Positions 53,466 through 62,354 of a stretch of 64,000 nt of DNA are shown here, piece after piece (position 1 is the first letter of the stretch; each line of letters starts with the position of its first letter). The notes below the pieces were generated by a model. That model had not been told where the DNA came from and ran no database searches. It saw only the letters and a program-made list of their open reading frames with translations. Source of the stretch: Sphingobium ummariense RL-3 (lineage in GTDB: Bacteria > Pseudomonadota > Alphaproteobacteria > Sphingomonadales > Sphingomonadaceae); the NCBI RefSeq assembly GCF_000447205.1, contig NZ_AUWY01000100.1:18428-82427 (forward strand). Direction: 5' to 3'. The position numbers were made by a program, and so were the translations under genes.

Positions 53466-54734
<1,269 letters not shown>

Positions 54735-54753
54735 CCCAAGCGATCCATTTTAA

Positions 54754-54794
54754 CGAAAAGGAAAAGGCTGGCGCATTGTCGCCGGCCTTTTTCG
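54754..54794 (+). terminator. Rho-independent terminator of clpX
   Basis: AAAAGGCTGGCG and CGCCGGCCTTTTT form a stem around CATTGT, ending in a T run. Confidence 0.85.
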
Positions 54795-55095
54795 TTCAGG
54801 TTCCGTGCATCGCACAAATTTTCCCGTTGCGTTGCAAAATTGCACCAGTGTGCGATTTCAGGATAAAATCTCCGATTTTTCAAGCAAAACCAATATGTTG
54901 ATTCGGAGGTCAAGCCCTGCCGCGGTGGGGCGCACACCGGCTGACGCCCTTTATGACAGTCTGGATTCCGCATTGTAACAAAAATGCAATCGACGCATCA
55001 CAGGGGCGTCGCCAGAGGCCGCCACAGGCGGCGCCGGCTCCAAGAGCACGATATAGCGGCGCGAAGCGCCACTCTTGAAAAGGGACAAGGGTCTT
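54795..55095 (+). promoter_or_regulatory. Leader region of the second TonB receptor, no gene seen
   Basis: About 300 bases with no coding frame. An AT-rich part (54838-54905) holds TGCAAAATTGCA at 54834-54845 and GTGTGCGATTT, likely the promoter of the receptor gene. No riboswitch recognised. Confidence 0.45.
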
Positions 55096-57720
55096 ATGAA
55101 GCAGTTTCTGATGGGCAGCGCAGCGATCATCGCCATCGCTATGCCCGGCATGGCGTTCGCGCAGTCGACCGGCTCGCAGGATTTCGAAGACGCGATCGTC
55201 GTCACGGGCGCGAAGGTGAACCGGGGTATCGAAGGCATCGTCCTGCCCGACACCACCAAGGCCAAGGGCGTCCTGACCCAGGACATCATCTCCAAGCAGG
55301 GTTCGGGCAACACCATCCTGAACGCGATCAACCTGATCCCGGGCGTCAGCTTCCAGAACAACGACCCTTATGGTTCGGCCGGTGGCCAGCTCAACATCCG
55401 CGGCTTTGGCCCGGATCGCGTCTCGCTGACCTTTGACGGCATGCCGCTGAACGATACCGGCAACTATGCCATCTATTCCAACCAGCAGCTCGATCCCGAG
55501 CTGATCGAGGAGATCAACGTCAATCTGGGTTCGACCGATGTCGACAGCCCCACGGCGGCAGCCTCGGGCGGCACGGTCAACTATCGTTCGATCGTTCCCA
55601 CGGACGATTTCCACGTGACGCTGGTGGGCGCGGCTGGCGCCTACGACATGTTCCGCCTGTTCGGCCTGATCCAGACCGGCGAGTTCACGCCCTTCGGCAC
55701 CAAGGCATGGTTCTCGGCCTCGACTACGCGCAACGACAACGTGTTCAACAATTTCGGCGTGATCGACAAGCAGCAGTACAACGCCAAGGTCTATCAGCCG
55801 ATCGGCAGCAACGGCGACTTCGTGTCGGTGGCGGGTCACTTCAACTCGAACCGCAACAACTTCTTCGGATCGCTGCCGCTCCGCGTCGACACCGACCAAG
55901 GCCGCAAGGCTGGCCCGAATTCGGGTGACCGTTACCCGATCACCAAGGCCGAGCGCTTCTACACGCTGGCCCCTTGCACCGTTCCCACGGGCGTCGCTGG
56001 CCGTGCGGATGCAGCGGGAAGCTGCGGCACCGTGTTCGATTATCGTTTCAACCCGTCCGACACCGGCAACATTCGCGTCAACTCGCGCTTCACGCTGTCG
56101 GACAAGCTGGTCCTGACCGTCGATCCGAGCTACCAGTATGTGAAGGCCAATGGTGGTGGCACCGTCGTCGGCAATGAAGCGCGGCGCGACATCAATCCGG
56201 CCGGCTCGCCCGGCGCGGCCAACTGCGCCACCGCCGCGAACAGCGCGACTGTGCAGTGCCAAGCCGGCTTCTTCGGCGGCCAGGCCTATTTCGGCCGCGA
56301 CCTGAACGGTGACGGGGACATCCTGGACCAGGTCAACGTGCTATCGCCCAGCCAGACGCAGACGCATCGCTTCGCAGTGCTGAGCTCGCTGCTGTACGAT
56401 ATCAACGACGACAACCGTGTCCGCCTATCCTACACCTTCGACCATGGCCGTCACCGCCAGACGGGCGAAGTTGGCCTGCTCGGCCGCACCGGCGAGGCAC
56501 TCGATCCGTTCCCGGTCGATAATCCGCAGAAGGACGTCAACGGTGCGATCCTGCAGAAGCGTGACCGTCTGTCCTACGCCATCCTGCATCAGGTGTCGGC
56601 GGAATATCTAGGCAAGTTCTTCGATCAGGCGCTGACCGTCCAGGCTGGCATCCGCGCACCCTTCTTCAAGCGCAAGCTCAACAATAACTGCTTCACCAGC
56701 AGCGCGAGCGGCTTCGTCGAGTGTTTTGGCACCGACGGCACGATTCCGGGTAACGTCCAGACGCTCAATCCGGGTTGGGCGGCGCCGCAGAAGCGCACCT
56801 TCAATTACAACAAGGTGCTGCCGAGCTTCGGCGTGAACTACAAACTGACCCCGCAGGCCAGCATCTTCGCCAACTATTCGAAGGGGTTGTCGGTGCCCGG
56901 CACCGACTCGCTTTACAACTCCTTCTTCTTCCCGGTGGGCACCGACGGTTCCGACCCGAGCCCCGAGACGACCGACAGCTTCGACCTGGGTGTTCGCTAC
57001 ACCACCGGTCGCCTCCAGGCGCAGGCTTCGGCTTGGTATACGAAGTACAAGAATCGCCTGGCTTCGTCCTACGATCCGGAGCTGAACGCCTCCGTGTACC
57101 GCAACCTCGGCGAGGTCGAGAAATACGGTGTGGACGGCAGCATCTCCTGGGCGCCGATCGAATATTTCAACATCTACGCCTTCGGTTCGTACCTGAAGTC
57201 GAAGATCAAGGACGACATCCAGATCGGCGTCTGCCCGACCAACGTCTCGCTGGTCGCGGGTTGCACCACCGCCGGTACTCCGGTGTTCGCTCCGACCGCC
57301 GGCAAGCGTGAGAGCGGCGCCCCGGTCTACAGCTTCGGTGGCCGCGCCGAGGTGAACTTCGAAGGCGTGACCGTGGGTGTCCAGGCCAAGCGTACCGGCC
57401 GCCGCTACGTCTACGACACCAACCTGCCGACTTACCGCAACACCGCCGCTGCGCTCACCCCGGTGCAGATATATGGTGCCGCCGCTCCTGGTTACACGCT
57501 GGTGGATCTCGACGCCCGCGTCTCGCTGGAACACTTCGGCGCCCCGAACACCTGGTTCCAGCTGAACGTCAGCAACCTGTTCGACAAATTCTATGTCGGC
57601 GGTTTCGGCGGTGGCCTGAACCAGTCCTACACGGTGGCGACCGGCGTCTATGGCAGCCCGGGCTTCGTGCAGATCGGTTCGCCCCGCGCGGTGTCGGGCT
57701 CGCTGCACGTCAGCTTCTGA
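55096..57720 (+). CDS. TonB-dependent receptor, second copy in window
   Basis: An 874-residue outer-membrane receptor. ATG 55096 begins a signal peptide (MKQFLMGSAAIIAIAMPGMAFA). TonB box-like DAIVVTGAKV near 32-41; plug with TILNAINLIPGVSFQNNDPYG and QLNIRGFGPDRVSLTFDGM; barrel end SGSLHVSF with terminal Phe. It has several cysteine pairs in outer loops (APCTVPTG, NCATAANSATVQC). No regulator or enzyme lies beside it, so the ligand is open. Confidence 0.9.
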   Translation: MKQFLMGSAAIIAIAMPGMAFAQSTGSQDFEDAIVVTGAKVNRGIEGIVLPDTTKAKGVLTQDIISKQGSGNTILNAINLIPGVSFQNNDPYGSAGGQLNIRGFGPDRVSLTFDGMPLNDTGNYAIYSNQQLDPELIEEINVNLGSTDVDSPTAAASGGTVNYRSIVPTDDFHVTLVGAAGAYDMFRLFGLIQTGEFTPFGTKAWFSASTTRNDNVFNNFGVIDKQQYNAKVYQPIGSNGDFVSVAGHFNSNRNNFFGSLPLRVDTDQGRKAGPNSGDRYPITKAERFYTLAPCTVPTGVAGRADAAGSCGTVFDYRFNPSDTGNIRVNSRFTLSDKLVLTVDPSYQYVKANGGGTVVGNEARRDINPAGSPGAANCATAANSATVQCQAGFFGGQAYFGRDLNGDGDILDQVNVLSPSQTQTHRFAVLSSLLYDINDDNRVRLSYTFDHGRHRQTGEVGLLGRTGEALDPFPVDNPQKDVNGAILQKRDRLSYAILHQVSAEYLGKFFDQALTVQAGIRAPFFKRKLNNNCFTSSASGFVECFGTDGTIPGNVQTLNPGWAAPQKRTFNYNKVLPSFGVNYKLTPQASIFANYSKGLSVPGTDSLYNSFFFPVGTDGSDPSPETTDSFDLGVRYTTGRLQAQASAWYTKYKNRLASSYDPELNASVYRNLGEVEKYGVDGSISWAPIEYFNIYAFGSYLKSKIKDDIQIGVCPTNVSLVAGCTTAGTPVFAPTAGKRESGAPVYSFGGRAEVNFEGVTVGVQAKRTGRRYVYDTNLPTYRNTAAALTPVQIYGAAAPGYTLVDLDARVSLEHFGAPNTWFQLNVSNLFDKFYVGGFGGGLNQSYTVATGVYGSPGFVQIGSPRAVSGSLHVSF

Positions 57721-57744
57721 TCGACCGATCAGGTCCGAACAGAA

Positions 57745-57775
57745 AGGGCGGGGAGCAATCCCCGCCCTGTTTCTT
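57745..57775 (+). terminator. Rho-independent terminator after the TonB receptor
   Basis: AGGGCGGGG and CCCCGCCCT pair perfectly around AGCAAT, followed by GTTTCTT. Confidence 0.88.
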
Positions 57776-57834
57776 GGTATGATCCCTGGGGCATACCTGT
57801 CACCGACCCCCTCCCGGCTTTTATCGGGAGCTGT

Positions 57835-58530
57835 TCACTTCAGGCACCGATCCAGCCCATCCCGCTGCACCACGCCGATGCGGGCGGCGATGCTGTTGCC
57901 GTAGCGGCGGGTGAAACCGCCCGGGGCGATGGCGGCGCGCTTCTTGGGCAGCGGCAGGACGGCGGCGATGCGTGCCGCCTCGCTGCGGGTCAGCTTGCCC
58001 GCGCCGTGCCGGAAATAGCGGATCGCGCCGGCCTGTACGCCATAGGTGCCGATGCCGGTCTCCGCGACGTTCAGATAGACTTCCATGATCCGTCGCTTGC
58101 CCCAGATCGCCTCGATCAGCAGGGTGAACCACGCCTCGAAGCCCTTGCGGACGAAGCCGCCGCCCTGGATGAGGAAGACGTTCTTGGCGGTCTGCTGGCT
58201 GATCGTGGAGCCGCCTTGGACGCGCCCGCCACTGGCGTTGTGGCGCATCGCCCGGGCGATGGCGACCGCGTCGAAGCCGTGATGCTCGCAAAAGCGGCTG
58301 TCTTCCGCGGCGATTGCAGCGCGCGCCATGTCCGGGTCGATCGCATCCAGGCTGCGCCAGTCCTTCGTGATGCCGTTGGGATCCATCAGCATCGTCAGCG
58401 TGACCGGCGGCGGCACGAAGCGATAGAGTGTCACGATCACCAGCGAGAGCAGGACGAAACCCACGACGATGCGCAGGGGGATGGTGATCCATCGCGAGCG
58501 ACGACGCGCGGGGGCGGGTTTTTCGGTCAT
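57835..58530 (-). CDS. mtgA: Monofunctional biosynthetic peptidoglycan transglycosylase
   Basis: A 231-residue GT51 enzyme. N-terminal membrane helix (about 17-38, PLRIVVGFVLLSLVIVTLY). Catalytic glutamate in AIAAEDSRFCEHHGFD near 76-91, then GGSTISQQTAKNVFL and the second Glu in RIMEVYLNVAETG. It polymerises lipid II into glycan strands. ATG 58530 is chosen because an upstream ATG adds a proline-rich leader with no Shine-Dalgarno. Confidence 0.93.
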   Translation of the reverse strand: MTEKPAPARRRSRWITIPLRIVVGFVLLSLVIVTLYRFVPPPVTLTMLMDPNGITKDWRSLDAIDPDMARAAIAAEDSRFCEHHGFDAVAIARAMRHNASGGRVQGGSTISQQTAKNVFLIQGGGFVRKGFEAWFTLLIEAIWGKRRIMEVYLNVAETGIGTYGVQAGAIRYFRHGAGKLTRSEAARIAAVLPLPKKRAAIAPGGFTRRYGNSIAARIGVVQRDGLDRCLK

Positions 58531-58575
58531 GCCACCGTCGTAACGCGGCGGTGGGGCTGGGTTCAAGCGCCGGAT

Positions 58576-59865
58576 TCAAGCGGTCGCGAGCGTTCCCGTT
58601 CTCCCACGGTTGATCAGCAGTACCATCGCCGCGCCGACCAGGCACAGCAGCCCCGCGCCGACGAAGGCGGGCATGTAGCTCTGCCACAATGTCCGGGAGA
58701 AACCGCCGCCCAGCGCCGCGCTGGCTGCGCCGAGCTGATGCCCCGCAAAGATCCAGCCGAAGACGATGTTCGCCTTCTCCGGGCCAAAGCGCTGCGCCGT
58801 CAGCTTGACCGTGGGCGGCACGGTGGCGACCCAGTCCAGCCCGTAGAAGACCGCAAAGATCGACAGGCTGTAGAGCGAGAAGTCGCTGAACGGCAGGTAG
58901 AGCAGCGACAGACCGCGCAGCCCGTAATACCAGAACAGCAGCCAGCGATTGTCGAACCGGTCGCTCAGCCAGCCAGACGCGAGCGTGCCGCCGAAATCGA
59001 ACAATCCCATCATTGCCAGCATCGACGCCGCACCGACCGCAGCCAGCCCGTAATCGCTGCACATGGCGATGAAATGGGTCTGGACAAGGCCATTGGTGCT
59101 GGCGCCGCAGATGTAGAAGGAAAAGAACAGGATCCAGAAGGTCGGCATCCCGGCCGCTTCGCGCAGCACCTTGAGCGGGCTCAGCAGCAGTGCGCCGAGA
59201 CCGGCCGGCTGGACGGGCGCGGGCTGGATCGCATTGTCGCCATAGGGCGGAAGCCCGAGATCCGAGGGCCGGTCGCGCATCAGCAGGAGAACGATCACGG
59301 CGGCCAGCAGGATCGCGCCGCAGACAAGGAGCAGCGCCGCGCGCCAACCATGGCTGGCGGTGAGGCTGGCGAGCAGCGGCAGGAAGGCCAATTGCCCGGT
59401 CGCCGTACTCGCTGAAAGCAGCCCCATGACGAGCCCGCGCCGCTGCGCGAACCAGCGCGTCGCGATCGTCGCGCCCAGCACCATGGCCGTCAGGCCCGTG
59501 CCCATGCCGATCACCACGCCCCACAGCAGGACGAGCTGCCACAGCCGGCTCATGCCCAGCGACAGCAGCAGGCCGCCAACGACGATTCCGAGAGAAATCA
59601 GCATCATGCGCCGTACGCCGAAGCGGTTCATGAAGGCGGCGGCGAAAGGGCCCATGCCACCGAACAGCAGGAAGCGGATGGCCAGCGCGCCCGAAATATC
59701 GGCGGCGCTCCACCCGAACTCCTTCTGAAGTGGCACGATGAAGACGCCGGGCGCACCCACCGCGCCCGCGACGACCAGCATGGTGAGGAAGGTCGCACCG
59801 GCCACCGCCCAGCCATAATGGACGCCTCGGTCGGACAGGCGAGCGGCAAGCACGGTGGACAGCAT
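58576..59865 (-). CDS. Major facilitator superfamily transporter
   Basis: A 429-residue protein with 12 predicted membrane segments. The loop between segments 2 and 3 reads FMNRFGVRRMMLIS, and the matching loop in the second half is ASGWLSDRFDNRWLL, the MFS A-motif. Similar to the oxalate/formate-antiporter type. ATG has AAGGGGG upstream. Divergent from the TetR gene next door, which probably controls it; substrate unknown. Confidence 0.85.
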   Translation of the reverse strand: MLSTVLAARLSDRGVHYGWAVAGATFLTMLVVAGAVGAPGVFIVPLQKEFGWSAADISGALAIRFLLFGGMGPFAAAFMNRFGVRRMMLISLGIVVGGLLLSLGMSRLWQLVLLWGVVIGMGTGLTAMVLGATIATRWFAQRRGLVMGLLSASTATGQLAFLPLLASLTASHGWRAALLLVCGAILLAAVIVLLLMRDRPSDLGLPPYGDNAIQPAPVQPAGLGALLLSPLKVLREAAGMPTFWILFFSFYICGASTNGLVQTHFIAMCSDYGLAAVGAASMLAMMGLFDFGGTLASGWLSDRFDNRWLLFWYYGLRGLSLLYLPFSDFSLYSLSIFAVFYGLDWVATVPPTVKLTAQRFGPEKANIVFGWIFAGHQLGAASAALGGGFSRTLWQSYMPAFVGAGLLCLVGAAMVLLINRGRTGTLATA

Positions 59866-59896
59866 GAAACCCCCTTGATCCTCAGATTGCGGTTAG

Positions 59897-59910
59897 ATGA
59901 TATACGTCAT
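59897..59910. promoter_or_regulatory. Probable TetR operator between the MFS and TetR genes
   Basis: ATGATATACGTCAT has ATGA/TCAT arms in an AT-rich 80-base gap between divergent starts; it overlaps further TATA-rich symmetry (TATACGTCATATATA). Confidence 0.5.
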
Positions 59911-59945
59911 ATATAAATGCAAGGGCCAATCGGGACGCAGCGGAT

Positions 59946-60503
59946 ATGAAGGTCAGTCGGGAACAGGCGGGGCGCAATCGGGACAAGGTGGTGGATACGG
60001 CCGCCCGGCTGTTCCGCGAGCATGGCCTGGATGGCGTGTCGATCGGGGAGGTGATGCGCGAAAGCGGCCTCACCCATGGCGGCTTCTACAAGCAGTTCGG
60101 TTCGAAGGACGCGCTTGCCGCCGAGGCGACCGACCGCGCGCTCGATCGGAGCGCGGGTCGCTGGCGCGAGATCGTCGCGGGGGCAGCGGAGGGCGAGGGG
60201 CTCGCCGCCATCGCGCGGGACTATCTCTCCATTCGGAACCGAGACGCGCCGGAGACGGGCTGTATGCTGGTAGCGCTCGGGCCTGACAGTGCGCGCAAGG
60301 GCGGCGAGGTGGCGGCCGCCTTTCGCGGCGGATTCGAGGGGTTGGCCGGGATATTGGAGCAGGCCGGCGCGGATCGAGCGGAGGCGCTGGCACGGCTCGC
60401 CCAGATGGTGGGTGCCATGATTCTGGCCCGCGGCGTCGATGATATCGCCTTGTCGGAAGAGATATTGCAGGCGGCGGGCGGGGCGCTGAGGGCGGACCTA
60501 TAG
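59946..60503 (+). CDS. TetR-family transcriptional regulator
   Basis: A 185-residue protein. N-terminal helix-turn-helix: DTAARLFREHGLDGVSIGEV and MRESGLTHGGFYKQFGSKDA, the subgroup with Tyr-Lys-Gln/His-Phe. The C-terminal ligand domain reads RNRDAPETGCMLVALGPDSA, a motif of the YfiR/Tet-C group with a conserved cysteine. Likely repressor of the divergent MFS pump. Confidence 0.9.
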   Translation: MKVSREQAGRNRDKVVDTAARLFREHGLDGVSIGEVMRESGLTHGGFYKQFGSKDALAAEATDRALDRSAGRWREIVAGAAEGEGLAAIARDYLSIRNRDAPETGCMLVALGPDSARKGGEVAAAFRGGFEGLAGILEQAGADRAEALARLAQMVGAMILARGVDDIALSEEILQAAGGALRADL

Positions 60504-60504
60504 G

Positions 60505-61332
60505 CTAGCTCTCCGCCAGCATCCTCCTGATCGCATCCGCTTCGTCTTGCGTCGCGGGCGTGTAGACGACAAGCGTCAGGTCCGGCCTCCCATCTACCAC
60601 GAAGGACGAATATTCGAAGCTGATCGATCCCAGCACCGGATGCCGCAGGCGCTTCAGGCCTTCGCCATAGCTGCTCACGGCATTGTCCTGCCACAATGCC
60701 GCGAATTCCGGGCTGCTCTGGCAGAGTTCCTCCACCAGAGCGGCGGCTTCGGATGCAGCGCCCGCACGGGCCACATCCGCGCGGAAGGAGGCGACGACGA
60801 AGCGCGCCACGGCGTCCCAGTCATGTTGCGCCGCCCGAACACGCGGGTCGCCGAAAATCAGCCGCAGGATGTTGCGCCGGTCAGGCGGCAGGGCGCTGTA
60901 GTCGGTCAGGATCGCGGCGGCGGCGCGGTTCCACGCGACCACGTCCCATGTCGCGGTCTTCACCAGCGCCGGACTCGCCTCCAGCGTGTCCAGCAGGCGT
61001 TGCAGCCGCGGCGTCGGCCCGTCCCCTGGCCGATAGCGCACCTCCGGCGGGCGTCCGAGGCCGATCAGAAACAGATGTTCGCGCTCGACCTCGGTCAGCA
61101 TCAGCGCGCGGGCGATCCGGTCGAGCACGTCGGCGGAAGGTGCGCCGCCGCGTCCCTGCTCCAGCCATGTATACCATGTAGGGCTGATATGGGCACGCTG
61201 GGCGATCTCCTCCCGTCTCAGCCCCGGCGTGCGGCGGCGTGCGGAGGGCAGGCCCAGCGCTGCCGGATCGAGCCGACTGCGGCGATCGCGGAGATAGGTG
61301 CCAAGCGGGCTCTCGGGACGAGCGGACGCCAT
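60505..61332 (-). CDS. XRE-family regulator with MmyB-like ligand-binding domain
   Basis: A 275-residue protein. Residues 8-75 are a helix-turn-helix (LGTYLRDRRSRL, GLRREEIAQRAHISPTWYTW). Residues 100-270 are the MmyB-like PAS-related domain (ATWDVVAWNRAAAAI, NILRLIFGDPRVR, FEYSSFVVDGRPDL). Members commonly repress a divergent reductase gene, as the arrangement here suggests. One base separates its stop from the convergent TetR stop. Confidence 0.88.
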   Translation of the reverse strand: MASARPESPLGTYLRDRRSRLDPAALGLPSARRRTPGLRREEIAQRAHISPTWYTWLEQGRGGAPSADVLDRIARALMLTEVEREHLFLIGLGRPPEVRYRPGDGPTPRLQRLLDTLEASPALVKTATWDVVAWNRAAAAILTDYSALPPDRRNILRLIFGDPRVRAAQHDWDAVARFVVASFRADVARAGAASEAAALVEELCQSSPEFAALWQDNAVSSYGEGLKRLRHPVLGSISFEYSSFVVDGRPDLTLVVYTPATQDEADAIRRMLAES

Positions 61333-61343
61333 GAGGGTGGTAT

Positions 61344-61362
61344 CCTTTATAACAGTATAAGG
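61344..61362. promoter_or_regulatory. Palindromic operator between the XRE and SDR genes
   Basis: CCTTTATAACAGTATAAGG is an imperfect inverted repeat (CCTTTATA/TATAAGG) just upstream of the XRE start and in the promoter zone of the divergent SDR gene. Confidence 0.6.
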
Positions 61363-61428
61363 TCACTACTTTAACAGGATAATGTCTCGCGCAATATCGG
61401 CTCCAGATCAAGTACGGAGGTTTGGATC

Positions 61429-62313
61429 ATGCAGATATTCGTGACGGGTGCGACCGGCTTCGTCGGGTCGGCGGTGGTGGAGGAACTGGTCGGCGCAGGC
61501 CATGGCGTGACGGGTCTTGCCCGGTCGGACGCTTCGGCGCAGGCCCTGGCGGCGATGGGGGCCGCGGTGCGCCGGGGCACGCTCGACGACCTCGATGCGC
61601 TGCGGGATGGCGCTGCGGCGGCCGACGCCGTCATCCATCTCGCCTTCAACCATGATTTCTCGCGCTTCGCCGACAATGTGGCGCAAGATCGTCGCGCGAT
61701 CGAAGTACTCGGCAGCGCCCTGCAAGGGTCGGCCCGGCCGCTGCTCGCCACGTCGGGACTCGCATTGGCACGTCAAGGGGATGTCGCGACCGAGGCGGAC
61801 CGGACTTCCCCGGACTTCCCGCGCCAGTCGGAGACTGCAGCCTTCGACCTCGCGGCGCGGGGCGTGCGCGCGTCCGTTGTCCGGCTCGCTCCTTCGACCC
61901 ATGGGAAGGGCGATCATGGCTTCGTGCCCCATCTGATCGGCCTCGCCCGCGAGAAGGGAATCGCTGCTCATGTCGGCGACGGGTTCAACCGCTGGCCGGG
62001 TGTGCACCGGCGCGACGCCGCGCGGCTTTTCCGCCTCGCAATCGAACGCGGCGCCCAGGGTGAGGCTTGGCATGCGGTGGACGATGAGGGCGTGCCGTTC
62101 AAGGCGATCGCAGAGATCATCGGCCGGCGGCTGGGGGTGCCCACCGTCTCGCTCGCGCCGGAGGAGGCGGAAGCGCATTTCGGCTGGTTCACCTTCTTCG
62201 CCGGAATGGACATTCCGGCTTCGAGTGCGCAGACGCGGGCGGTACTGGGATGGACGCCGGAGCATCCGGGCCTGCTGGAGGATCTGGATCAGGATCATTA
62301 TTTCGCCGGGTGA
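61429..62313 (+). CDS. NAD(P)-dependent SDR-type epimerase/reductase (extended SDR)
   Basis: A 294-residue protein. Rossmann motif VTGATGFVGSAVVEEL near residues 5-20. The middle has LLATSGLALARQGD instead of the usual Tyr-x3-Lys site, so it is atypical; GVHRRDAARLFRLAIERG and AVDDEGVPFKAIAEIIGRRL are the substrate-domain motifs of this subgroup. ATG 61429 has GGAGGTTTGGATC upstream. Probably controlled by the divergent XRE regulator. Confidence 0.85.
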   Translation: MQIFVTGATGFVGSAVVEELVGAGHGVTGLARSDASAQALAAMGAAVRRGTLDDLDALRDGAAAADAVIHLAFNHDFSRFADNVAQDRRAIEVLGSALQGSARPLLATSGLALARQGDVATEADRTSPDFPRQSETAAFDLAARGVRASVVRLAPSTHGKGDHGFVPHLIGLAREKGIAAHVGDGFNRWPGVHRRDAARLFRLAIERGAQGEAWHAVDDEGVPFKAIAEIIGRRLGVPTVSLAPEEAEAHFGWFTFFAGMDIPASSAQTRAVLGWTPEHPGLLEDLDQDHYFAG

Positions 62314-62354
62314 GGGCGACATCATGCGTCGGCGTCCGCTGCTGGGCGCTTTAG

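Noticed and set aside
54834..54845. TGCAAAATTGCA upstream of the second TonB receptor as a copy of the prophage palindromes
   Set aside because: Only a 4-bp arm around AAAT; similarity to the first array hairpin is too short to be more than chance.
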